A DNA stretch of 64,000 nucleotides, taken from JAVVSK01 sp036654235 (GTDB taxonomy: Bacteria > Bacillota > Clostridia > Christensenellales > CAG-138). Both the position numbers and the translations under genes were made by a program. The DNA lies in assembly GCA_036654235.1 (NCBI GenBank), contig JAVVSK010000005.1, forward strand, positions 1 to 64,000, read 5' to 3'. Below, one piece after another: positions 52,065 to 59,691 of this stretch; the first letter of the stretch is position 1, and the number at the start of each line of letters is the position of its first letter. A model generated the notes under the pieces. The model did no database searches. It saw only the letters and a list, made by a program, of their open reading frames with translations, and was not told where the DNA came from.

Positions 52065-52141
52065 TGGTGGGATTAATTGGAATCGAACCAACGACCTCTA
52101 CGATGTCAACGTAGCGCTCTAACCAGCTGAGCTATAACCCC
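52065..52141 (-). tRNA. tRNA-Val (anticodon GAC)
   Basis: On the minus strand GGGGTTA pairs with TAATCCC (one G-U), the D loop has AGCTCAGCTGGTTAGAGC, the anticodon stem CTACG/CGTAG holds TTGACAT (anticodon GAC at 52107-52105), and the T loop is TTCGATT. The CCA end is encoded (52067-52065). It reads GTC, the likely specifier of the valS T-box. Confidence 0.95.
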
Positions 52142-52165
52142 GTGCAAAAATTCCTTACGGATATT

Positions 52166-52193
52166 ATTATACACATGATTTCTGATTTTGCAA
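52166..52193 (-). promoter_or_regulatory. promoter of the tRNA-Val/6S/tRNA-Gln cluster
   Basis: TTGCAA (52193-52188), 16 bases, perfect TATAAT (52171-52166) on the minus strand, about 25 bases before tRNA-Val. The remainder of the 52142-52455 gap holds only an uncertain uvrB promoter (TATACT near 52415). Confidence 0.6.
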
Positions 52194-52455
52194 GCTTTTT
52201 TTCAATAAAAACGCCCGGAATCTATATACAATGAAATTGTCCGGATCTATCTTGCCTTTTAAATTGCGCTATTCTATACAATCTATAATATCGCGGCCAT
52301 TCCATCTCTATGTTTTTACCATTATTCTTGCTTCTTCACTGAACTAATAGGAAAATTTCATAATCTCAATTTAGAAGCCATTTTTTTGATTTCATTTTAG
52401 CAAGATTTTGTGGTATACTTAGAGGAAATCTTTAATTGCGGTTTTGGAGGAAATA

Positions 52456-54489
52456 GTGGCGGACGAATTCAAACTGATTAGCGAATATTCGCCAACCGGC
52501 GATCAACCCAAAGCTATAGAGGGCTTGGTCGATGGGTATCTTAACGGTAAAAAACGGGAGGTACTTCTCGGAGTAACCGGATCGGGAAAAACTTTTACTA
52601 TGGCAAATGTCATTCAAAAGCTTCAACGTCCAACTCTCATAATTGCGCATAATAAAACTCTCGCGGCTCAGCTATGCTCTGAATTTCGCGAATTTTTCCC
52701 CGACTCGGCAGTAGAATATTTTGTATCATACTATGATTATTATCAGCCCGAAGCTTACATAGCTTCCTCGGACACTTATATAGAAAAAGTATCTTCGATA
52801 AACGAGGAAATAGACCGATTGAGGCATAGTGCAACTTGCGCCCTGAACGAAAGAAAAGACGTAATAATAGTTTCGTCTGTTTCTTGTATATATGCCCTTG
52901 GAAATCCTGAAGAATATATCCGAATGAGTATTTCTATTAGAAAAGGTACTAAAATAGATCGCGATGTCCTTATGCGCCGCCTAGTTGATATACAGTATCA
53001 AAGAAACGATATAGATTTCTCAAGAGGAAATTTTAGGGCACGGGGGGACGTTTTAGAAGTGTTTCCGATGAACTTTAAAGAGAAGGCTCTTAGAATAGAA
53101 TTTTTCGGGGACGAGATAGAGCGAATATCCGAAATTCACCTTGTAACGGGTAAAACTCTTCTTGAGCTTTCTCACGCAATAATTTTTCCGGCGACGCATT
53201 ACGCGGTGGCGCATGATAAGCTGACCGAGGTACTTTCCGTTATAGAGAAGGATTTAAAAATAAGGTTGGACGAACTGACGAGAGCGCATAAGCTTCTCGA
53301 AGCACAGCGCCTTGAACAGCGAACGGTTTTCGATATGGAAATGATATCTGAAATTGGCTATTGTCAGGGAATAGAAAACTACAGTAGATATTTTGATGGG
53401 CGAAGCCCGGGGCAGCCTCCTTTTACGCTAATGGACTATTTCCCTAAAAACTTCCTATTGATGATAGACGAATCACATGTAACGCTTCCTCAAATTCGCG
53501 GTATGTTCAACGGAGATGCAGCTAGAAAGCACGAACTTGTAGAATATGGGTTTAGGCTTCCCTCCGCATATGATAACCGTCCTTTAAAATTCGATGAATT
53601 TGATGCGCGCATTAATAAGCTCTTGTGCGTAAGCGCAACTCCGTCTGAATATGAACTTGGACAAGCAGAATGTATAGTAGAACAGATAATAAGACCAACC
53701 GGACTTATCGATCCCGAAATAATAGTAAAGCCCGTTATAGGTCAGGTAGACGATCTTATGGAAGAAATAAAAAAGACGACAGCAAATGGATTTAGAGTTC
53801 TCGTAACAACACTTACGAAGCGCATGGCGGAGGATCTGACCGAATATCTTGATAGATTTGAATTTCGAGTTCGGTATATGCATTCTGAAATTCAGACGAT
53901 GGAGCGAACGGAAATACTTCGCGATCTTCGTCTCGGGGAATTTGACGTTCTTATCGGCATAAACCTTCTAAGGGAGGGACTCGATCTTCCGGAGGTCGGT
54001 CTTGTTGCGATTCTCGATGCGGATAAGGAGGGCTTCTTACGATCTTCAACCTCGCTCATACAGATTGTTGGGCGCGCTGCAAGAAATGTAAATGGACGCG
54101 TTGTTATGTATGCCGATCATATAACGAATTCTATGGATATAGCGATAAACGAAACCAACCGCCGCCGTAAAATACAAGCGGAGTACAATAGAGCAAACGA
54201 TATAACTCCAACTAGTATCCATAAAGAAATTCGAAATGTGCTTGAAATAAGTAAAAAGAGCAACAATAACTATAACGATACTTCTTCCGCTGAGCGCGCG
54301 CAAAGAATAGAAATTTTGCGCGACGAGATGAAAAAAGCAGCTGCCGAGCTTGAATTTGAAACGGCCGCAAAACTCAGAGACGAACTTTTTGATCTCACCG
54401 GTGAAAGAAACGTCGAAAAACAGTATGCCGCGCCTGGAACGGTCGGCAGTAAAAGGAACGCAAGGGAAAGGACAAGAAAATCGCACTAA
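52456..54489 (+). CDS. uvrB: excinuclease ABC subunit B
   Basis: The damage-verifying subunit of nucleotide excision repair. Walker A is GVTGSGKT at 39-46, the beta-hairpin region has FFPDSAVEYFVSYYDYYQPE, Walker B/DExx is MIDESHVTLPQIRGM, and the C-terminal UVR motif (IEILRDEMKKAAAELEFE) binds UvrC. The start is GTG 52456, five bases after GGAGG; a TTG four codons earlier lies on the site. Length 677 is typical. uvrA follows by 28 bases; uvrC is not here. Confidence 0.98.
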   Translation: MADEFKLISEYSPTGDQPKAIEGLVDGYLNGKKREVLLGVTGSGKTFTMANVIQKLQRPTLIIAHNKTLAAQLCSEFREFFPDSAVEYFVSYYDYYQPEAYIASSDTYIEKVSSINEEIDRLRHSATCALNERKDVIIVSSVSCIYALGNPEEYIRMSISIRKGTKIDRDVLMRRLVDIQYQRNDIDFSRGNFRARGDVLEVFPMNFKEKALRIEFFGDEIERISEIHLVTGKTLLELSHAIIFPATHYAVAHDKLTEVLSVIEKDLKIRLDELTRAHKLLEAQRLEQRTVFDMEMISEIGYCQGIENYSRYFDGRSPGQPPFTLMDYFPKNFLLMIDESHVTLPQIRGMFNGDAARKHELVEYGFRLPSAYDNRPLKFDEFDARINKLLCVSATPSEYELGQAECIVEQIIRPTGLIDPEIIVKPVIGQVDDLMEEIKKTTANGFRVLVTTLTKRMAEDLTEYLDRFEFRVRYMHSEIQTMERTEILRDLRLGEFDVLIGINLLREGLDLPEVGLVAILDADKEGFLRSSTSLIQIVGRAARNVNGRVVMYADHITNSMDIAINETNRRRKIQAEYNRANDITPTSIHKEIRNVLEISKKSNNNYNDTSSAERAQRIEILRDEMKKAAAELEFETAAKLRDELFDLTGERNVEKQYAAPGTVGSKRNARERTRKSH

Positions 54490-54517
54490 CGCGAATCTTT
54501 TGATAATTTTATAAAAT

Positions 54518-57349
54518 ATGAAGGAATCACTGATTATAACGGGTGCACGTGAGCATAATTTAAAAAACGTAAATTTAACCGTGCCGCGTAACGAATTTGT
54601 TGTATTTACTGGGCTGTCCGGATCCGGAAAATCATCTTTGGCGTTTGATACTATCTATGCTGAAGGTCAAAGGCGTTATGTTGAGTCGCTCTCGTCTTAT
54701 GCGCGACAATTTTTAGGTCAGATGGATAAGCCGGATGTCGATAAGATAGAGGGGCTTTCTCCGGCAATTTCAATAGACCAAAAGAGTACATCTAATAATC
54801 CGCGCTCAACAGTAGGAACTGTGACCGAAATCCATGACTATTTGCGCCTTTTATACGCGCGAATCGGGAAGCCGCATTGTTATAAGTGCGGTCGCCCTAT
54901 TGAACGTCAGAGTATAGATCAGGTTATGGATAGAGTAAAGGCTCTCGGCGTTGGAACGCGTATTCAAATAGTTGCTCCTCTAATCCGTGCGAGAAAAGGT
55001 GAGCATACCCGCTTGCTTGACGAAATTAGGAAAGATGGCTATGTTCGCGTTATAATTGACGGTGTTATCTACGATATAGACGATCTTCCGACTCTCGATA
55101 AAAAAGTTAAGCATACAATAGATGTTGTCGTCGACCGAATAGTTTTAAAAGAAAATGCGGATAGTCGACTTAACGACTCTTTAGAGACTGCTTTTTCTTA
55201 CGGACATGGTTTAGCTAAAGTGATTTTGGCCGACGAAGGTAAAGAACTTTTGTTTTCTCAAAATTATGCTTGTACCGAATGCGGTATAAGCGTTGAAGAA
55301 CTTACGCCGCGTATGTTTTCTTTCAACAATCCATATGGTGCCTGCAAAACCTGCTCCGGTCTCGGAATACTTTTGACAATAGATCCCGACCTTATTTTAA
55401 ACGATAAACTATCCCTGAATGAAGGAGCTGTTTCGGCATCAGGCTGGCAAAGCGGTAAAGAAAATAGCATAGCACACATGTATTTTAAGGCACTCTCTAG
55501 CTTTTATGATTTTTCTCTTGATATTCCCGTCTGCAAGCTCGATAAAAGTATTCGCGATATGATTTTATATGGTAATAATAATGAGAAGATAACTGTTGAA
55601 TATACAAAGGACTACGGGAACGGAACTTTTCAAGCCAGCTTTGAGGGAATTATCCCTAATATAAAAAGACGACACGAAGAAACGCAGTCGGAAGATATGA
55701 AGCGCACATATGAAAGCCTTATGACCGAAACTCCATGTCCCGATTGTCACGGGAAACGACTTCGTCCCGAAAGTCTCGCCGTTACCGTAGGTGGCTTATC
55801 TATTGCCGATATTTCAGAAATGCCTATTGTCAAGGCGCGTGATTTTTTAAACACAATTGAACTTACGCCGTCCGAAAAAATAATTGCTTCTCAAATTTTT
55901 AAAGAGCTGAATTCAAGATTCGGTTTTTTAATAAATGTAGGTCTTGACTATCTTACGCTATCGCGCTCGGCAACGTCGCTCTCCGGCGGCGAAGCTCAGC
56001 GAATACGATTGGCTACGCAAATTGGTTCCGGGCTTGTCGGAGTTTTATATATTTTGGACGAACCCAGTATTGGACTTCATCAGCGCGACAACTCGCGACT
56101 TTTAAAGACACTGAAAAATATGCGCGACCTTGGTAATACCCTAATAGTTGTCGAACATGACGAGGAAACAATGCGTGAAGCGGACTTTATAGTTGACATG
56201 GGTCCGGGCGCGGGAGCACATGGTGGAAATGTTGTCGCAGCGGGGACTTTAGACGATATAATGGCATGCGATGAATCTATAACCGGTCAGTTTTTGACAG
56301 GAAAGCGTAAAATCAATATTCCTCAGATACGGAGAAGCTGCGGCGGACGTTATTTATCGGTACGCGGCGCGCGAGCTCACAATTTAAAAAACATAGATAT
56401 TGATATACCTCTTGGCATCTTTACCTGCATAACCGGGGTTTCAGGCTCGGGAAAGTCAAGTCTGGTAAATGAGATAATAAAAAAAACTTTGCTCCGCGAT
56501 CTTAACCGCGCAAAAACGCGACCCGGTCAATGTGATAAAATAACGGGGCTGAATCACCTGGATAAAATCATAGATATTGACCAGAGCCCAATAGGCAGAA
56601 CACCTAGGAGTAATCCCGCTACATATACAGGTCTTTTTGATATGATACGCGAGGTTTTCGCGATGACTCCCGATGCTAAGATGCGCGGATATGGAAATGG
56701 AAGATTCAGCTTTAACGTAAAGGGTGGGCGCTGCGAAACCTGCCATGGCGACGGAATACTTAAAATCGAAATGCACTTTTTACCGGATGTCTATGTTCCT
56801 TGCGATGTATGTGGGGGAAAACGCTATAATAGGGAAACGCTTGAGGTTCGTTACAAGGGAAAGAACATAGCGGACGTTCTTAATATGACCGTTGATGAAG
56901 CGCTAAAGTTTTTTGCTCCGCTTCCAAAGTTAAAGCGTAAACTTGAAACGCTCTATGATGTCGGTCTTTCCTATGTAAAACTCGGTCAACCGTCGACAAC
57001 TCTCTCTGGAGGCGAAGCGCAAAGAGTAAAACTTGCTACAGAACTTTCTCGAAAGGATACCGGAAAGACACTCTACGTTCTTGATGAACCAACGACCGGG
57101 CTTCATGTTGCTGACGTTGAAAAGCTTCTCTCTATACTTCAAAGACTTTGTGACGGAGGAAGCTCCGTTCTCGTTATCGAACATAATCTTGATGTTATAA
57201 AGACAGCGGATTATATAATAGACCTTGGACCAGAGGGCGGAGACCGAGGAGGTGAAATAGTAGCTATTGGAACACCCGAGGAAGTCGCATTGTGTGAAAG
57301 TAGCTATACCGGGCAATATTTAAAGCGGATATTGTCCGAGAATCTATAA
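54518..57349 (+). CDS. uvrA: excinuclease ABC subunit A
   Basis: The damage-scanning ABC-type ATPase of nucleotide excision repair. It has two ABC cassettes: Walker A GLSGSGKSS at 32-40 and GVSGSGKSS near 645, with signatures LSGGEAQRIRLA and LSGGEAQRVKLA, and zinc-type clusters CYKCGRP, CTECG, CPDCHGK and CETCHGDG...CDVCGGK. Length 943 is normal. No Shine-Dalgarno sequence lies before ATG 54518; the first AAGGA (54521-54525) is inside the gene, so initiation may depend on coupling to uvrB or use a codon a few positions later. Confidence 0.97.
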   Translation: MKESLIITGAREHNLKNVNLTVPRNEFVVFTGLSGSGKSSLAFDTIYAEGQRRYVESLSSYARQFLGQMDKPDVDKIEGLSPAISIDQKSTSNNPRSTVGTVTEIHDYLRLLYARIGKPHCYKCGRPIERQSIDQVMDRVKALGVGTRIQIVAPLIRARKGEHTRLLDEIRKDGYVRVIIDGVIYDIDDLPTLDKKVKHTIDVVVDRIVLKENADSRLNDSLETAFSYGHGLAKVILADEGKELLFSQNYACTECGISVEELTPRMFSFNNPYGACKTCSGLGILLTIDPDLILNDKLSLNEGAVSASGWQSGKENSIAHMYFKALSSFYDFSLDIPVCKLDKSIRDMILYGNNNEKITVEYTKDYGNGTFQASFEGIIPNIKRRHEETQSEDMKRTYESLMTETPCPDCHGKRLRPESLAVTVGGLSIADISEMPIVKARDFLNTIELTPSEKIIASQIFKELNSRFGFLINVGLDYLTLSRSATSLSGGEAQRIRLATQIGSGLVGVLYILDEPSIGLHQRDNSRLLKTLKNMRDLGNTLIVVEHDEETMREADFIVDMGPGAGAHGGNVVAAGTLDDIMACDESITGQFLTGKRKINIPQIRRSCGGRYLSVRGARAHNLKNIDIDIPLGIFTCITGVSGSGKSSLVNEIIKKTLLRDLNRAKTRPGQCDKITGLNHLDKIIDIDQSPIGRTPRSNPATYTGLFDMIREVFAMTPDAKMRGYGNGRFSFNVKGGRCETCHGDGILKIEMHFLPDVYVPCDVCGGKRYNRETLEVRYKGKNIADVLNMTVDEALKFFAPLPKLKRKLETLYDVGLSYVKLGQPSTTLSGGEAQRVKLATELSRKDTGKTLYVLDEPTTGLHVADVEKLLSILQRLCDGGSSVLVIEHNLDVIKTADYIIDLGPEGGDRGGEIVAIGTPEEVALCESSYTGQYLKRILSENL

Positions 57350-57439
57350 TTTTTGGAATCCTCGCTAAATATAACCGAGAGTAATAAGTAAATCGAAATA
57401 AAACTGTCGCCCGGCGGCAAATCGCAGGAGGTATATTAA

Positions 57440-58237
57440 ATGGATATGTCAATGGAAAAGTGGTATGAGGCATCGTCAAAGCGCTTTTCGGTACGCAAAT
57501 ATAAATCGGAGCCGCGCCGCGAGGATATCGAATCATTAAAGGAATTCGCAAGCGAAATCAGTACCGATTCAGTGCGTATCGAAATTGGCAGCAGCGATAA
57601 GGTATTTGCCTCGAGACTATTGGGAAGCGGAAAAATAAAGGGAACGACGTATTTTGCCGCGTTTATATCCGAAGAAGGAAAAACCATGGAAATCGGGTAC
57701 ATCGGAGAGATATTTATGCTTGAGTGCGTTGCGCGAAACATAGGCACGTGTTGGCTCGGCGTGTCTTTTAGGATGGGCGCAGCACAAGAGGCGATTGATC
57801 TGTCCGATGAGGAAGGAATAGTTTGCATAACTCCTTTAGGTATATCCGACGAACCGTTTAAGCTTCGAACACGCCGAACTATGACGGATTTAACGGGGCT
57901 TTCCGTTCAGGACTTCGTTAAGCTCCCACGGCATATACAATCCGCCTTTGAATGCGCAAGGCGCGCACCTTCCGCTATTAACGCTCAGCCTTGGAGTTTT
58001 AAATCGGACGGAGATACATTTTCCGTAATCAAAACATCAAACAATTTAGGCTATGGAGATCTTGACTGCGGAATTGCTATGCTACATGCTGAAATAGGCG
58101 CGGCGCATCATTCCGTAGTTGGTGAATGGGATCTTACGGATGAAAAAGAATCGGTATTCATTCCTTATACCGATGTAGAATCTGAAAACGAAGTTTCTAT
58201 TCCTGAGAAAATTGAGAATTTTGAGGATAAAATGTAA
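57440..58237 (+). CDS. nitroreductase family protein
   Basis: A 265-residue protein of the TM_nitroreductase-type group, which binds FMN. KRFSVRKYKSEP near 14-25 and the central GEIFMLECVARNIGTCWLGVSF and CARRAPSAINAQPW lines match the pattern of two half-domains; the A-P-S-A-x-N-x-Q-P-W stretch is the flavin site. Substrate unknown. GGAGG precedes ATG 57440. It stands between uvrA and mreC with no obvious partner. Confidence 0.85.
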   Translation: MDMSMEKWYEASSKRFSVRKYKSEPRREDIESLKEFASEISTDSVRIEIGSSDKVFASRLLGSGKIKGTTYFAAFISEEGKTMEIGYIGEIFMLECVARNIGTCWLGVSFRMGAAQEAIDLSDEEGIVCITPLGISDEPFKLRTRRTMTDLTGLSVQDFVKLPRHIQSAFECARRAPSAINAQPWSFKSDGDTFSVIKTSNNLGYGDLDCGIAMLHAEIGAAHHSVVGEWDLTDEKESVFIPYTDVESENEVSIPEKIENFEDKM

Positions 58238-58248
58238 ATTTGTCGCTA

Positions 58249-58282
58249 TCGGCTTGTTTGAAGCCGAGACAGAAGGTATAAT
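58249..58282 (+). promoter_or_regulatory. mreC promoter with an overlapping hairpin
   Basis: TTGTTT (58254-58259), 17 bases, perfect TATAAT (58277-58282). A hairpin TCGGCTT/AAGCCGA (58249-58255 and 58261-58267) overlaps the -35 box, so it could also end the upstream transcript. Confidence 0.55.
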
Positions 58283-58318
58283 CATAATAAAGTTTAAGAA
58301 AGGTTAGACGCTAAAATT

Positions 58319-59161
58319 ATGAAGGGGCTTTTTAAAAACAAACCCATATTTATAACGATAATTGCATTAGTGCTCTTAGGGGTTATAGCCTTCGTTTCCG
58401 CGGGGGATCGCGCTGTTTCCTTCGTTGAAAGCGCTGTTTCAACTATTTTTAATCCTATACAAACCTTCGCTTCCTCTGCGTCAAACGCTATAGTAAGCTT
58501 CTTTCAGAACCTCTTTAATACGACGGATGCAGATAAAGAAAATGAGCAGCTTAAAATAAAGTTAGCTCAACTTGAAGCGGAACTGAACGATATGGAAGCC
58601 ACTAAGCAGGAAAATGAACGTCTGCGCGACCTTTTAAACTATCCTGATATAAGCAAAACGCCTGATAAAGTTACGGCGCGCGTAATAGGAAAAAGTTCGG
58701 GCATATGGTTTTCAACCTTTACGCTGAACGTCGGGCGAAATCAAGGAATCTCAGAAAATATGCCTGTACTAAATGGTCTGGGCCTTGTCGGTCGTGTGAC
58801 CGACGTTAGCGCTACAACCTGTAAGGTCATCTCTATAATTGATACATCGTCAAATGTAAGCGTACTTGTCGAAAGAACGCGCGAAAACGGATTTGTGCGC
58901 GGAGTACTACAAACGGGAGGCGGCGGAAATAAACTTGAACTTTATTATTTGCATATAAACGCAGACCTTGTTCCCGGCGATAAAATTTTAACGACAGAAT
59001 ACGGTGGAGTATTCCCTAAGGGAATACTTATAGGTACGGTTAAAGAAGTTATGCGCGTTACAGACGATGCTAATCAGGTAAACGCAATTATAACTCCCTC
59101 GGTAGACTTTTTACGTCTTGAGGAGGTAACCATATTGCTTACCGGAGGAGAAGCAGACTGA
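58319..59161 (+). CDS. mreC: rod shape-determining protein MreC
   Basis: A 280-residue bitopic protein that links the MreB scaffold to the elongasome. It has an N-terminal membrane helix (about 10-28), a coiled coil with KENEQLKIKLAQLEAELNDM near 74-93, and the beta-rich extracytoplasmic domain (VTARVIGKSSGIWFSTFTLN, NMPVLNGLGLVGRV). mreB does not precede it here. Its stop overlaps the mreD start (TGATG). The ribosome binding site (GAAAGG) is rather distant. Confidence 0.95.
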   Translation: MKGLFKNKPIFITIIALVLLGVIAFVSAGDRAVSFVESAVSTIFNPIQTFASSASNAIVSFFQNLFNTTDADKENEQLKIKLAQLEAELNDMEATKQENERLRDLLNYPDISKTPDKVTARVIGKSSGIWFSTFTLNVGRNQGISENMPVLNGLGLVGRVTDVSATTCKVISIIDTSSNVSVLVERTRENGFVRGVLQTGGGGNKLELYYLHINADLVPGDKILTTEYGGVFPKGILIGTVKEVMRVTDDANQVNAIITPSVDFLRLEEVTILLTGGEAD

Positions 59162-59691
59162 TGCAAAAAGCAAGTGTTTCTGTAGTTATAGCGCTGCTTA
59201 TTGGAATTTTTTTAGATTCGGTGTTTTTTAACACAGTGAATATCGTCGGAATACGCCCGGACGCGCTACTCGCTATAATCGTATCTATAGGCTTCATGCT
59301 GGGTGGTTGGCGTACTGCCCTAATAGGTTGTATCACCGGACTTACCGTCGACGTTATGTTTTATAAGATAGTCGGTATAAACGCTGCGCTATATATGCTG
59401 TCAGGAATGCTGGCGGGAGTTTTTCATAGAAAATTTTATGCTGATAATATAATAGTTCCCGCTATAGTCGCCGCAATTTTATCTTTTTGTAAAGAGACTT
59501 TCTATGCCCTTTTTACACTTATTCGCGGAGCCGAATTTTCTCTCCCGCTTATATTTATCACTTATATATTGCCCTGCGCTGTTTTAACGGGACTTTTTTG
59601 TTTACTCGTTCATCTTGCTATGCGCCCACTATTAAAAAAGTACAGTAAAAAAGTGGCGGAAAGGGATCTTGAAAGGAATCGCTTATTATGA
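59161..59691 (+). CDS. mreD: rod shape-determining protein MreD
   Basis: A 176-residue protein with about five membrane helices. The pattern DSVFFNTVNIVGIRPDALLAIIVSIGFMLGG near residues 20-50 is typical of MreD. It begins in the TGATG overlap with mreC and ends in the ATGA overlap with the PBP2 gene. All three are therefore translationally coupled. Confidence 0.92.
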   Translation: MQKASVSVVIALLIGIFLDSVFFNTVNIVGIRPDALLAIIVSIGFMLGGWRTALIGCITGLTVDVMFYKIVGINAALYMLSGMLAGVFHRKFYADNIIVPAIVAAILSFCKETFYALFTLIRGAEFSLPLIFITYILPCAVLTGLFCLLVHLAMRPLLKKYSKKVAERDLERNRLL

